The notes under the pieces: model-generated
What the model was told of the DNA's origin: nothing
The model's database searches: none
What the model saw: only the letters and a program-made list of their open reading frames with translations
Assembly (NCBI RefSeq): GCF_001005295.1
Contig: NZ_LBMK01000002.1
Coordinates: 999,131-1,063,130 of the forward strand
Origin: Streptomyces yangpuensis
Lineage (GTDB): Bacteria; Actinomycetota; Actinomycetes; Streptomycetales; Streptomycetaceae
DNA length: 64,000 bases
Reading direction: 5' to 3'
Position numbers and translations under genes: made by a program
Part shown: positions 43,858 to 53,349 of the stretch, in pieces
Numbering within the stretch: position 1 is the first letter of the stretch
How the letters are laid out: every line of letters starts with the position of its first letter

Positions 43858-44920
43858 CCGCGGACGGCCGAAGGGCCGACGGGAGCGGGAAGCGGAGCCC
43901 AGCGGACGCGCGAGGGCCCGGCGGGAACGCGAGCCGGAGCCGGACTTCGGCGGTACGCCGAGGGACCGGTGGGAGCCCGAGCCGGAGCCGGACTTCGGCG
44001 GTACGCCGAGGGACCGGTGGGAGCCCGAGCCGGAACCGGAGCCGCGCGGGAGGCCGCGGGGCCGACGGGAGCGCGAGCCCGAACCGGAGCCGCGCGGCAG
44101 GACCCGGGGCCGGCGGGAGCCGGAGCCGGAACCGGTCGCGGCGGAGGGGGGCCGGGCCCATCGGCGCCGGCTCGCCCGCAAGGTCCGGCGGCGCCGCCGC
44201 ACGCGCCGGGCCGGCGAGCTGCCCCTGCTCGTGGTGGTGGCGCTGTGCATAGCCCTGCTCCTCAAGACCTTCCTGGTGCAGGCCTTCTTCATTCCGTCGG
44301 GCTCGATGGAACAGACCATACGGATCGGCGACCGGGTCCTCGTGGACAAGCTGACCCCGTGGTTCGGCTCCAAGATCGAGCGCGGCGACATCGTCGTGTT
44401 CAAGGACCCCGGCGGCTGGCTCAGGGGCGAGGCGGCCCGGCCCCCCAAGGACCCGATCGTGGTCAAGCAGATCAAGCAGGCCCTGACCTTCATCGGCCTG
44501 CTGCCCTCGGCCGACGAACAGGACCTGATCAAGCGCGTCATCGGCGTCGGCGGGGACACCGTCAAGTGCTGCGACGCCCGGGGCCGGGTCACCGTCAACG
44601 GCTCGCCGCTCGACGAGCCGTACGTCAAGCCGGGCAACACCCCCTCCGACATCCCTTTCGAAGTGGAGGTGCCGGCCGGGAGGATCTTCGTGATGGGTGA
44701 CCACCGAGCGAATTCGGCCGATTCCCGCTTCCATCTCGACGAGGCCTTCGAGGGCACGATCGACGAGAAAGGCGTCGTGGGGGAGGCCGTGGTGATCGCC
44801 TGGCCCTTCGGGCACTGGACCCGTCTGGAGCAGCCCGCGACCTTCCGCATGGTGCCGGACCAGGCACGCCGTGAGGGACGCGGCCGCAGGCGACGCCGGA
44901 CGGGCACACCGTTCGCATAG
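43850..44920 (+). CDS. sipX: Type I signal peptidase with long repetitive cytoplasmic N-tail
   Basis: 356 residues. The first 120 residues are an Arg/Glu/Pro-rich cytoplasmic tail containing a perfectly duplicated 16-residue unit. Then one membrane segment (about 123-139), catalytic Ser152 in I-P-S-G-S-M, and Lys in L-I-K-R-V-I-G-V-G-G-D; box E is M-G-D-H-R-A-N-S-A-D-S-R. The C-terminus is basic, without a second membrane segment. The ATG overlaps the sipW stop. Naming follows cluster order. Confidence 0.88.
   Translation: MGSRGRPKGRREREAEPSGRARARREREPEPDFGGTPRDRWEPEPEPDFGGTPRDRWEPEPEPEPRGRPRGRREREPEPEPRGRTRGRREPEPEPVAAEGGRAHRRRLARKVRRRRRTRRAGELPLLVVVALCIALLLKTFLVQAFFIPSGSMEQTIRIGDRVLVDKLTPWFGSKIERGDIVVFKDPGGWLRGEAARPPKDPIVVKQIKQALTFIGLLPSADEQDLIKRVIGVGGDTVKCCDARGRVTVNGSPLDEPYVKPGNTPSDIPFEVEVPAGRIFVMGDHRANSADSRFHLDEAFEGTIDEKGVVGEAVVIAWPFGHWTRLEQPATFRMVPDQARREGRGRRRRRTGTPFA
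43931..44026 (+). repeat. Two perfect tandem copies of a 48-base unit in sipX
   Basis: 43931-43978 and 43979-44026 are identical. The unit encodes 16 residues built around P-D-F-G-G-T-P-R-D-R-W-E-P. Diverged Pro/Glu/Arg units follow to about 44140. Confidence 0.95.
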
Positions 44921-45023
44921 TGTGTCCTCGGTCTCCCGAGCCTTAGGGAACTCCCGCTCGTTAAGGGAGGGGAGGGCCCGTGTCCGGTTCGGCGCGGGCG
45001 GTGATCGTGAGTGAGGAGTGGAT

Positions 45024-45929
45024 GTGGGGGACGTGGCGGTAGGCGCACGGTCCGGACGCGACGAAGGCGAGGAGCGGCCGGACGACGCCGTCGCGCGAGA
45101 GGCCGAGGAGGACGGCGCTCTGGAGACGCCGCACCGCTCCTTCTGGAAGGAGCTCCCGCTCCTCATCGGCATCGCCCTGCTGCTGGCCCTGCTGATCAAG
45201 ACCTTCCTGGTCCAGGCGTTCTCGATCCCCTCCGACTCCATGCAGGACACCCTGCAGCGGGGGGACCGGGTGCTGGTCGACAAGCTCACGCCGTGGTTCG
45301 GCTCCGAGCCGGAGCGGGGCGAGGTCGTGGTCTTCCACGACCCGGCGAACTGGCTCTCGGGCGAGCCCACGCCGGAGCCGAACATCGCCCAGAAGGTGCT
45401 CAGCTGGATCGGCCTGATGCCCTCCGCCGAGGAGAAGGACCTGATCAAGCGGACCATCGCCATCGGTGGTGACACGGTCGAGTGCAAGAAGGGCGGACCG
45501 GTCGTCGTCAACGGCAAGGCGCTCGACGAGCCGTACATCTACCCCGGCAACACCGCGTGCGACGACGCTCCGTTCGGCCCGCTCAAGGTGCCCCAGGGCA
45601 AGATCTGGGTGATGGGCGACCACCGGCAGAACTCCCAGGACTCCCGCTACCACATGCAGGACTCCACCGGGGGCTTCGTGCCGGTCGACAAGGTCGTCGG
45701 GCGGGCCGTCGTGATCGCGTGGCCGGTCACCCGCTGGTCCACCCTGCCGATCCCGGACACCTTCGACCAGCCGGGCATCGGCAACCAGGCCGCGGCCACC
45801 GCGCTCGGCCTCGGGGCCGCCGGACTGGCGCCGGTCGGGCTGGGCCCGGCCGCGCTGGGGCTCACCGGAGCGGTCCCGCTCGTGATGTGGCGCCGCCGGA
45901 GGCTGACCAGCGGCCGTACCGACGGGTAG
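45024..45929 (+). CDS. sipY: Type I signal peptidase with N- and C-terminal membrane segments
   Basis: 301 residues. N-terminal membrane segment (about 45-60), catalytic Ser72 in I-P-S-D-S-M, Lys in L-I-K-R-T-I-A-I-G-G-D, box E M-G-D-H-R-Q-N-S-Q-D-S-R. A C-terminal hydrophobic stretch (about 255-285) ends in R-R-R-R. SipY is the main signal peptidase in S. lividans (family knowledge). The GTG at 45024 has AGGAG five bases upstream; a GTG at 45018 overlaps that site. Confidence 0.9.
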   Translation: MGDVAVGARSGRDEGEERPDDAVAREAEEDGALETPHRSFWKELPLLIGIALLLALLIKTFLVQAFSIPSDSMQDTLQRGDRVLVDKLTPWFGSEPERGEVVVFHDPANWLSGEPTPEPNIAQKVLSWIGLMPSAEEKDLIKRTIAIGGDTVECKKGGPVVVNGKALDEPYIYPGNTACDDAPFGPLKVPQGKIWVMGDHRQNSQDSRYHMQDSTGGFVPVDKVVGRAVVIAWPVTRWSTLPIPDTFDQPGIGNQAAATALGLGAAGLAPVGLGPAALGLTGAVPLVMWRRRRLTSGRTDG

Positions 45930-45970
45930 GGTGCCGCCCAGGTCGACGATCCCGATGTGGGGGCGCTGGA

Positions 45971-46750
45971 ATGGGCGGAACTGAAGCGATACGCAGTGGC
46001 AAGGATGGCCGCGGTGGTCTCGGCAACGTGTTGTCGGGGATCGTCGTGGCCATCGGCTTTGCGCTCTTCCTCGGCGGCTTCGTGTGGGGGGCGTTCGTCT
46101 ACCGGCCCTACACGGTCCCGACCGACTCGATGATGCCGACGGTGCGGCCGGGCGACCGGGTGCTCGCGCAGCGCATCGACGGTGGTGAGGTGCGCCGTGG
46201 GGACGTCGTCATCTTTACTGATTCCATGTGGAGCGACCTGCCCATGGTCAAGCGGGTCGTCGGCGTCGGCGGCGACACCGTCAAGTGCTGCGGCGCGGGC
46301 GGCGAGCTGACCGTGAACGGCACACCGCTGGACGAGCCCTACGCAGACACCAGCCGGCCGGACTCGGGCCTGGCCATGCCGCCGGGGCAGGCCCCGCCTC
46401 CCGGGACCCCCTTCGAGGTGACGGTCCCCGAGGAGAACCTCTTCCTGCTGGGCGACCGCCGTGCCGCCTCGCTGGACTCGCGCGCCCACCTCCAGGAGGC
46501 CGGGCAGGGCACCGTACCCCGGTCTGCCGTCAGCGCCCGCGTCGACGCCCTGGCCTGGCCGTCCGTGACGATGCTGGAGCGGCCGGGGACGTACGCGGCC
46601 CTGCCCGGCGGGATCTCGGGGCACGGGCCGCTGAAGCTCCAGATGACGGCCGTGGTCGCCGGGGCCGCGCTGGTGGTGCTGGGGGCCGCCTACGGGCCCC
46701 TCGTACGGATCCTGGGCCGCGGGCGACGGGAGCGGGCCGGTGTCTCCTGA
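45971..46750 (+). CDS. sipZ: Type I signal peptidase (fourth of four)
   Basis: 259 residues. N-terminal membrane segment (about 20-44), catalytic Ser53 in V-P-T-D-S-M, Lys in M-V-K-R-V-V-G-V-G-G-D. Box E is altered to L-G-D-R-R-A-A-S-L-D-S-R, with Arg replacing the usual His. A second membrane segment lies near the end (about 225-248). In S. lividans sipZ heads a separate operon with downstream genes; here its stop overlaps the Nudix gene, which agrees. Confidence 0.9.
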   Translation: MGGTEAIRSGKDGRGGLGNVLSGIVVAIGFALFLGGFVWGAFVYRPYTVPTDSMMPTVRPGDRVLAQRIDGGEVRRGDVVIFTDSMWSDLPMVKRVVGVGGDTVKCCGAGGELTVNGTPLDEPYADTSRPDSGLAMPPGQAPPPGTPFEVTVPEENLFLLGDRRAASLDSRAHLQEAGQGTVPRSAVSARVDALAWPSVTMLERPGTYAALPGGISGHGPLKLQMTAVVAGAALVVLGAAYGPLVRILGRGRRERAGVS

Positions 46751-47246
46751 ACCGGCGGGCGGGCACGGCCCGCGGCAGGTGTCCCGGGTGATCCTGCTGG
46801 ACCCGGCGGACCGGATCCTGCTCCTGCACGGTTTCGAACCGGCCGACCCCTCGGACGACTGGTGGTTCACCCCCGGCGGCGGGCTGGAGGGGACCGAGAC
46901 CCGCGAGCAGGCCGCGCTGCGCGAGCTGGCGGAGGAGACCGGGATCACCGAGGTGGAGCTGGGTCCCGTGCTCTGGCACCGGTTCTGCTCCTTCCCCTTC
47001 GACGGCCGGCGCTGGGAGCAGGACGAGTGGTACTTCCTGGCCCGGACCAGCCGCACCACGACCTGCCTGGGCGGCCTGACCGAGCTGGAGCGGCGCAGCG
47101 TCACCGGAGCCAGGTGGTGGACCTCCGAGGAACTTCTCACGGCACGTGAGACGGTGTACCCGACCAGACTCGCCGAGCTGCTCCGCACGCTGCTCGACGA
47201 CGGTCCTCCGGGTGCGCCGGTGGTCCTGGCCCCGGAAATCGTCTAG
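46740..47246 (+). CDS. Nudix hydrolase
   Basis: 168-residue pyrophosphohydrolase. The Nudix box is complete (46878-46946): G-L-E-G-T-E-T at its start and R-E-L-A-E-E-T-G-I at its end. The substrate cannot be read. The GTG start overlaps the sipZ stop by 11 bases, so it is coupled to sipZ, matching the second operon described for S. lividans. Confidence 0.9.
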   Translation: MSPEPAGGHGPRQVSRVILLDPADRILLLHGFEPADPSDDWWFTPGGGLEGTETREQAALRELAEETGITEVELGPVLWHRFCSFPFDGRRWEQDEWYFLARTSRTTTCLGGLTELERRSVTGARWWTSEELLTARETVYPTRLAELLRTLLDDGPPGAPVVLAPEIV

Positions 47247-47301
47247 GGCCGCGCGGCGCTGGCGCACAATAGGGGGACGCACGGCTGAAGGGGAACATGC
47301 C

Positions 47302-47610
47302 ATGAGTGCCGAGGACCTCGAAAAGTACGAGACCGAGATGGAGCTGAAGCTCTATCGGGAGTACCGCGACGTCGTCGGGCTGTTCAAGTATGTGATCGAG
47401 ACCGAACGCCGTTTCTACCTCACCAACGACTACGAGATGCAGGTGCACTCCGTCCAGGGCGAGGTGTTCTTCGAGGTCTCCATGGCCGACGCCTGGGTCT
47501 GGGACATGTACCGGCCGGCCCGCTTCGTGAAGCAGGTACGGGTGCTGACCTTCAAGGACGTGAACATCGAGGAGCTCAACAAGAGCGACCTCGAACTGCC
47601 CGGGAGCTGA
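47302..47610 (+). CDS. DUF2469 family protein
   Basis: 102-residue actinobacterial protein of unknown function, rich in charged and aromatic residues (Y-E-T-E-M-E-L-K-L-Y-R-E-Y-R-D at the start, W-V-W-D-M-Y-R-P-A-R-F near the end). It is conserved between the Nudix gene and yraN. GAAGGGGAAC precedes the ATG. Confidence 0.92.
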   Translation: MSAEDLEKYETEMELKLYREYRDVVGLFKYVIETERRFYLTNDYEMQVHSVQGEVFFEVSMADAWVWDMYRPARFVKQVRVLTFKDVNIEELNKSDLELPGS

Positions 47611-47719
47611 GCCGCCTCACCCGGAAGGGTGACGGCTCCGTCCACAACGGCCCGGTTGTCCACCAAGATCCACACGGTGGGCGGGGACGCGGGACCGTCG
47701 GTGCCGGAGGTGGTGCCGG

Positions 47720-48091
47720 ATGGACGCGAAGAGCGTGGCACGACAGGCATTGGGGCGGTACGGCGAGGAGCTCGCGGCACGACGGCTGACCGAGGCCGGG
47801 ATGACCGTCCTCGCAAGGAACTGGCGGTGCCGGGCCGGGGAGATCGACATCGTCGCGCGCGACGGGGACGCCCTCGTCGTGTGCGAGGTCAAGACGCGGC
47901 GCGCGGGTGACTTCGAGCATCCGATGGCGGCCGTGCGGGCCGCGAAGGCGGACCGGCTGAGGCGGCTCGCCGGACGCTGGCTCGCCGACCACGGCGGACC
48001 ACCGCCGGGCGGGGTCCGTATCGACCTCGTCGGTGTCCTGCTGCCGCGGCGCGGCGCGCCCCTGGTGGAACACGTCAGGGGGGTGGCCTGA
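47720..48091 (+). CDS. YraN/UPF0102 family nuclease-like protein
   Basis: 123 residues with an endonuclease-like fold inferred from the family. Motifs: [10 protein letters not shown], then [12 protein letters not shown] and V-C-E-V-K-T-R-R, an E-x-K element as in restriction-type nucleases. Its stop overlaps the comM start by one base; yraN-comM-dprA form a common actinobacterial trio. Confidence 0.92.
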   Translation: MDAKSVARQALGRYGEELAARRLTEAGMTVLARNWRCRAGEIDIVARDGDALVVCEVKTRRAGDFEHPMAAVRAAKADRLRRLAGRWLADHGGPPPGGVRIDLVGVLLPRRGAPLVEHVRGVA

Positions 48092-49722
48092 TGGGGTTCG
48101 CGCGAGCCTGCTCCGTGGCCCTGATCGGCGTCGACGGCGTGGTGGTCGAGGTCCAGGCCGACCTGGAGCCCGGGGTCGCGGCCTTCACGCTGGTGGGGCT
48201 GCCGGACAAGACCCTCGTCGAGAGCCGGGACCGGGTGCGTGCGGCCGTGGTGAACTCCGGGGCGGCCTGGCCGCAGAAGAAGCTCACGGTCGGGCTGAGC
48301 CCGGCGTCCGTGCCGAAGGCCGGCGCCGGCTTCGACCTGGCCGTGGCGATCGCGGTGCTCGGGGCCGCCGAGGTGGTCGATCCGGGGGCCATCGCCGACC
48401 TCGTGCTGATCGGCGAGCTGGGGCTGGACGGGCGGGTGCGTCCGGTCCGGGGGATCCTGCCCGCCGTCCTCGCCGCGGCGGAGGCCGGCCACCGTCAGGT
48501 GGTCGTGCCGCAGCAGTGCGCCGCGGAGGCCGCGCTCGTGCCGGACGTCTCGGTGCTCGGCGTGCGCAGCCTGCGCCAGTTGATCGCCGTCCTGACCGAC
48601 GGGGAGGTGCCCGAGGAGGAACCGCCGGACCCGCCCGGCCGCCCGGACCCGATACTGGCCGGACTGCTCGTGCCCGGAGCGGGCCTGGGCACCGGTCTCG
48701 CGCCGGGCCGCCCCGGCGGGGACTGCGCCGACTTCCCCGACCTCGCCGATGTGACGGGGCAGCACACGGCGCGCCGCGCCCTGGAAGTGGCGGCCGCGGG
48801 CGGCCACCACCTGTTCCTGAGCGGACCGCCGGGCGCGGGCAAGACGATGCTGGCGGAGCGGCTGCCCTGGATCCTGCCGCCGCTCACCCGCCACGACTCC
48901 GTGGAGGTCACGGCCGTCCACTCGGTCGCGGGAATCCTGCCGCCCGGCGAACCCCTGGTCTCCAGGCCCCCGTACTGCGCCCCGCACCACTCGGCGACCA
49001 TGCAGTCCCTGGTGGGCGGCGGGACCGGGGTGCCCCGGCCCGGAGCGGTCTCCCTGGCTCATCGAGGCATCCTCTTCCTGGACGAGGCCGCCGAGTTCCA
49101 CAGCCGGGCGCTGGACGCGCTGCGCCAGCCCCTCGAATCGGGGCATGTGGTCATCGCCCGCGCCGCCGGCGTGGTGCGGCTGCCCGCCAGGTTCCTGATG
49201 GTCCTCGCGGCGAATCCCTGCCCCTGCGGGCGGCACACCCTGCACGGGTCGGGATGCGAATGCCCGCCCTCGGTGATCCGGCGTTACCAGGCCCGGCTGT
49301 CGGGGCCGTTGCTCGACCGGGTGGACCTGAGGGTGCAGGTCGAGCCCGTGACGCGCGGCGACCTGCTGGGGCGGGGCGGCCGGGGGGAGTCCACCGCGGT
49401 GGTCGCCGGCCGGGTGCGCGCGGCCCGCGAGCGCGCCGGGGTCCGGTTCGCGGGCACCCCGTGGCGACTCAACTCCGAGGTCCCGGGACAGGAGTTGAGG
49501 ACCCGTTGGCAGGCGGCCCCGGGCGCTCTGGCGCAGGCCGAGCGGGAGCTGGAGCGGGGACTGCTCACGGCGCGCGGCCTGGACCGGGTCCTGCGGGTCG
49601 CCTGGACCGTCGCCGACCTGCGGGGCCGGGACCGGCCCGAGGCGCTGGACGTGGCCGTGGCATTGGAGCTGCGGACCGGTATCGCCCGCGGGGCCATGTC
49701 GATGACGGGGGCCGGGACATGA
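48091..49722 (+). CDS. comM: ComM/YifB-type AAA+ ATPase (Mg chelatase-like)
   Basis: 543 residues. An N-terminal Lon-like domain (F-T-L-V-G-L-P-D, L-S-P-A-S-V-P-K-A-G-A-G-F-D-L) precedes the AAA+ core with Walker A G-P-P-G-A-G-K-T and Walker B F-L-D-E-A-A-E-F. A zinc-like C-P-C-G ... C-E-C segment follows. ComM is a branch-migration helicase in transformable Gram-negatives; in Streptomyces the role is untested. Overlaps dprA by four bases. Confidence 0.9.
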   Translation: MGFARACSVALIGVDGVVVEVQADLEPGVAAFTLVGLPDKTLVESRDRVRAAVVNSGAAWPQKKLTVGLSPASVPKAGAGFDLAVAIAVLGAAEVVDPGAIADLVLIGELGLDGRVRPVRGILPAVLAAAEAGHRQVVVPQQCAAEAALVPDVSVLGVRSLRQLIAVLTDGEVPEEEPPDPPGRPDPILAGLLVPGAGLGTGLAPGRPGGDCADFPDLADVTGQHTARRALEVAAAGGHHLFLSGPPGAGKTMLAERLPWILPPLTRHDSVEVTAVHSVAGILPPGEPLVSRPPYCAPHHSATMQSLVGGGTGVPRPGAVSLAHRGILFLDEAAEFHSRALDALRQPLESGHVVIARAAGVVRLPARFLMVLAANPCPCGRHTLHGSGCECPPSVIRRYQARLSGPLLDRVDLRVQVEPVTRGDLLGRGGRGESTAVVAGRVRAARERAGVRFAGTPWRLNSEVPGQELRTRWQAAPGALAQAERELERGLLTARGLDRVLRVAWTVADLRGRDRPEALDVAVALELRTGIARGAMSMTGAGT

Positions 49723-50894
49723 CCGGCGCGGGGGAGGAGGAGCTGCTGGCGCGGGCGGCGCTGACCCGGGTGCTGGAGCCGGGGGACGCGCACGGCGGGC
49801 GCTGGCTCCGGGAGCATGGCGCCACCGGGCTGCTGAGGCTGCTGACCGACCCGGAGGCGCCATGGCTGCCGCCGCCCGGGGTGGGGCCCGAGCGGCTCGC
49901 CGCGTACCGCAGACGTGCGGCGCTGGCCGATCCCCGGCGGGACCTGGAGCTCGCCGCCGGGTCGGGAGGCCGGTTCGTGCACCCCGGTTCGGCGGAGTGG
50001 CCGACGCAGCTGGACGACCTCGGCGACGAACGGCCCGTCGGGCTGTGGCTGCGGGGCCGGCCGAACCTGCGTACCTGGGCGCTGCGTTCGGTTGCCGTGG
50101 TCGGTGCCAGGGCCTGCACCCCGTACGGCGCGCACATGGCGCAGACCCTGGCCGCCGGGCTCGCCGAGCGGGGCTGGGTCGTGGTCTCCGGCGCCGCCTT
50201 CGGCATCGACGGCGCCGCGCACCGCGGGGCCCTCGCACCCGGCGGTGCGACCGCGGCGGTGCTCGCCTGCGGGGTGGACGTCGCCTATCCCCGCGGACAC
50301 GCCGGACTGCTCGGCCGGATCGCCGGTCAGGGGCTTGTCCTCGGGGAGCTGCCGCCGGGCAGCCATCCCACGCCCAGCCGGTTCGTCCTGCGCAACCGGG
50401 TCATCGCGGCCCTCACCCGCGGCACCGTCGTGGTGGAGGCCGCCCACCGCAGCGGCTCGCTGGTGACCGCCCGGCGGGCGCAGCGGCTCGGGCGGTTCAC
50501 GATGGGTGTCCCTGGGCCCGCCACCAGCGGGCTCTCGGCCGGTGTGCACGAACTGCTGAGGGGCGAGGCAGTGCTGGTCACCGATGCCGCGGAGGTGGTC
50601 GAACTCGTCGGCGCCATGGGGGAGCTGGCGCCCGAGCGGCGCGGCCCGGTGCTCGCCCGCGACCTCCTGGACCCGGAGACCGCCCGCGTGCTCGAAGCCC
50701 TGCCTGCCGGACGCCCGGCCACCGCGGCCGAGGTGGCACTCGCCGCGGGCACCGGCACCGATGAAGTCATCGGCAGACTGTACGAACTTCACTCTCTGGG
50801 GTTCGTCGAACGGCAGGGCGACGGCTGGCGGTTGGGCGGAGATACGGCTGGAGAGGGCACACAAACCCGGCCTACCCGGCGAGGCGGTCGTTGA
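49719..50894 (+). CDS. dprA: DNA-processing protein DprA
   Basis: 391-residue DprA/Smf protein that loads RecA on single-stranded DNA. A Rossmann-like core includes V-V-G-A-R-A-C-T-P-Y-G, S-G-A-A-F-G-I-D-G-A-A-H and the R-N-R-V-I-A-A-L-T segment. The C-terminal winged-helix region (about 320-375) is present. Most Streptomyces are not known to take up DNA naturally, so its use may lie in recombination. Confidence 0.93.
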   Translation: MTGAGEEELLARAALTRVLEPGDAHGGRWLREHGATGLLRLLTDPEAPWLPPPGVGPERLAAYRRRAALADPRRDLELAAGSGGRFVHPGSAEWPTQLDDLGDERPVGLWLRGRPNLRTWALRSVAVVGARACTPYGAHMAQTLAAGLAERGWVVVSGAAFGIDGAAHRGALAPGGATAAVLACGVDVAYPRGHAGLLGRIAGQGLVLGELPPGSHPTPSRFVLRNRVIAALTRGTVVVEAAHRSGSLVTARRAQRLGRFTMGVPGPATSGLSAGVHELLRGEAVLVTDAAEVVELVGAMGELAPERRGPVLARDLLDPETARVLEALPAGRPATAAEVALAAGTGTDEVIGRLYELHSLGFVERQGDGWRLGGDTAGEGTQTRPTRRGGR

Positions 50895-51103
50895 CCTGGG
50901 GACTTCCGGTGAAAGAGTGAAACCGATGAGAGACGCGGTCTTCCCGGTGACAGTCGCCGGGACCGTGCGCCAGGCGCCGGTCCCGGGTCGCCCGCGCGAG
51001 CCGGGGCGCCCCTCGGCCCCCGCGCCATCCCGTACTCTTCGCGCACCGCGACACTTCCGTCACGCTACGCTCCCAAGGAATCCGGCTCCGGCAAAGGCGA
51101 CGC

Positions 51104-51940
51104 ATGCCCCAGCACACCTCAGGGTCCGACCGCGCTGCGGTGCCCCCCGCTGCCCGCGGCAGCGTGCGGTCCACCGCGCCCTCGTCCCTGGAGGGGCTGT
51201 GGCGCTCGTACAAGGACTCGGGTGACGAACGGCTGCGGGAGCAGCTGATCCTGCACTACTCACCCCTGGTGAAGTACGTGGCCGGCCGCGTCAGCGTGGG
51301 CCTGCCGCCCAACGTGGAGCAGGCCGACTTCGTCTCCTCCGGGGTCTTCGGGCTCATCGACGCGATCGAGAAGTTCGACATCGACCGGTCGATCAAGTTC
51401 GAGACGTACGCGATCACCCGGATCCGCGGCGCGATGATCGACGAACTGCGGGCGCTGGACTGGATCCCCCGCTCGGTCCGGCAGAAGGCGCGGGCCGTGG
51501 AGCGGGCCTACGCCACGCTGGAGGCCCAGCTGCGGCGCACCCCGACGGAGACCGAGGTCGCCGGGGAGATGGGGATCGGCGTGGAGGACCTCCACAGCGT
51601 CTTCAGCCAGTTGTCGCTCGCGAACGTGGTCGCCCTGGAGGAGCTGCTGCACGTCGGCGGGGAGGGCGGCGACCGCCTCTCGCTGATGGACACGCTGGAG
51701 GACACCGCCGCCGACAACCCGGTGGAGGTGGCGGAGGACCGTGAACTGCGGCGGCTGCTCGCGCGGGCCATCAACACCCTGCCCGAGCGGGAGAAGACCG
51801 TGGTCACCCTCTACTACTACGAGGGCCTCACCCTGGCCGAGATCGGCAACGTGCTGGGCGTCACCGAGAGCCGGGTCAGCCAGATCCACACCAAGTCCGT
51901 GCTGCAACTGCGCGCAAAGTTGGCAGATGTCGGGCGGTGA
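51104..51940 (+). CDS. whiG: Sporulation sigma factor WhiG
   Basis: 278-residue sigma factor of the FliA/sigma-28 group that commits aerial hyphae to sporulation. Region 2 has [17 protein letters not shown]; region 4 has [20 protein letters not shown]. The 209 bases before it hold no gene; a TACGCT hexamer about 40 bases upstream may be a -10. The following TetR gene starts 28 bases on. Confidence 0.95.
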   Translation: MPQHTSGSDRAAVPPAARGSVRSTAPSSLEGLWRSYKDSGDERLREQLILHYSPLVKYVAGRVSVGLPPNVEQADFVSSGVFGLIDAIEKFDIDRSIKFETYAITRIRGAMIDELRALDWIPRSVRQKARAVERAYATLEAQLRRTPTETEVAGEMGIGVEDLHSVFSQLSLANVVALEELLHVGGEGGDRLSLMDTLEDTAADNPVEVAEDRELRRLLARAINTLPEREKTVVTLYYYEGLTLAEIGNVLGVTESRVSQIHTKSVLQLRAKLADVGR

Positions 51941-51968
51941 GCTTGCGGTACCTCCGTAGAGTGGACGT

Positions 51969-52550
51969 GTGCCCAGGATTCGAGCGGCCTCCGTGGCCGA
52001 GCACCGGTCGATGCAGCGCGGCGCCCTCTTGGACGCCGCGCGCTCCCTGCTGTCCGAAGGCGGGACGGAAGCGCTGACCTTCCCCGCCCTGGCGGAGCGG
52101 ACCGGACTCGCCCGGTCCTCCGTGTACGAGTACTTCCGCTCCCGCGCGGCCGTGGTCGAAGAGCTGTGCGCCGTGGACTTCCCCGTGTGGGCCGCCGAGA
52201 TCGAGGCGGCGATGGAGCGGGCCGATTCGCCCGAGGGCAAGATCGAGGCCTATGTGCGCAGCCAGCTGGGCCTGGTGGGCGACCGGCGGCACCGGGCGGT
52301 CGTGGCGATCTCCGCCGGCGAGCTGGACGCCGGAGCGCGCGAGAAGATCCGCGCCGCGCACGGCGGCCTGATCGCGATGATCGTCGACGCGCTGGCCGCC
52401 CTCGGACAGGAGCAGCCGCGGCTGGCCGCGATGCTGCTCCAGGGGGTCGTGGACGCCGCCGTGCGCCGCATCGAGCTCGGCGCGGCGGAGGACCCCGAGG
52501 TCATCACGGAGACGGCCCTGGCCATCGCCCTGCGGGGGGTCCGGGGCTGA
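51969..52550 (+). CDS. TetR-family regulator
   Basis: 193 residues. The N-terminal helix-turn-helix is clear ([21 protein letters not shown]). The ligand domain gives no clue to the effector. TAGAGT at 51957-51962 lies seven bases before the GTG start, with no ribosome site, so it may be leaderless. Its 3' end overlaps the convergent M23 peptidase gene by 47 bases. Confidence 0.88.
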   Translation: MPRIRAASVAEHRSMQRGALLDAARSLLSEGGTEALTFPALAERTGLARSSVYEYFRSRAAVVEELCAVDFPVWAAEIEAAMERADSPEGKIEAYVRSQLGLVGDRRHRAVVAISAGELDAGAREKIRAAHGGLIAMIVDALAALGQEQPRLAAMLLQGVVDAAVRRIELGAAEDPEVITETALAIALRGVRG

Positions 52551-53097
52551 GCCCCGCATCCCCGCCCGCCGCAGCCCCCTCCCGCGCGCCGGCCGGGCCG
52601 GGAGGATCCGGCAGCAGCCGCGGGGTGGGCCGCGCCAGGAGCGTCAGCGGGTTCAGGTACGCCTCACCCGCCAGCAGTCCCCAGTGCAGGCACGGCCCCG
52701 GGCAGTGGGACCCCTCCGTGAGCACCGCCACCACCTGGCCCGCCGAGACCTCCTCGCCCTCCGTGACCAGCGGCCGGACCGGTTCGTAGGTGGTGCGCAG
52801 GCCGTTCGGCAGGGCGAGGGAGAGGACCCCGCGCCCCGCGACCTGCCCGGCGTGGTGGACCCGGCCGGCGGCGACCGCCCGCAGCTCCGCGCCCACCGGG
52901 GCGGCCAGGTCCACCCCGCGGTGGCCGGCCGCGTACGGCGTCGGCGGAGGATCCCACCAGCGCGTCACCGACAGCGGCGCGGGGAGCGGGCGGACCGCGG
53001 GCAGGGCCGGCCGGGACGGGTGGGCCGGGAGGGCCGGCTGAGCGGCGAGGGCCGCCTGGGACAGGGCCAGGAGCAGGCTGAGCAGAAGTGTCGTCAT
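52504..53097 (-). CDS. Secreted M23-family metallopeptidase
   Basis: 197 residues. A signal peptide [16 protein letters not shown] (residues 4-19) precedes a Pro-rich linker and a LytM domain with zinc ligands in H-R-G-V-D and L-H-W-G. Such enzymes cut peptidoglycan cross-bridges. It is short for the family, with no LysM or coiled coil. The ATG at 53097 has a weak ribosome site; a GTG at 53118 would lengthen the N-terminus by seven residues. Confidence 0.85.
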   Translation of the reverse strand: MTTLLLSLLLALSQAALAAQPALPAHPSRPALPAVRPLPAPLSVTRWWDPPPTPYAAGHRGVDLAAPVGAELRAVAAGRVHHAGQVAGRGVLSLALPNGLRTTYEPVRPLVTEGEEVSAGQVVAVLTEGSHCPGPCLHWGLLAGEAYLNPLTLLARPTPRLLPDPPGPAGAREGAAAGGDAGLSPGPPAGRWPGPSP

Positions 53098-53349
53098 GCA
53101 CCGAAGGGTCCCGCGCACCCCCGCTGCGGCGGGCCGGCCTGTGGACGGACCGGGCGCTGTGGACAACGGCGTCACCCGGCATACCGCCGGGTCCCGTACA
53201 CTTCTTGTGGCGATCCGGGTCACCGGGTCGACTTCGCACGCCCCGGCACCAGCCCGAAACGGCCAGGTGACAGCGTCTCTCGGTCCCCTTCAAGGGGGCA
53301 GGGCGCGGTGGGGCGTCAGGAACCAAACCGAGAAACCAAGGAGATGGCC

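Noticed and set aside
43931..44140. CRISPR-like repeat array
   Set aside because: Repeats are tandem without spacers and lie in frame inside sipX.
50895..51103. An integrated element or attachment site between dprA and whiG
   Set aside because: The gap is only 209 bases with no integrase, tRNA or direct repeats.
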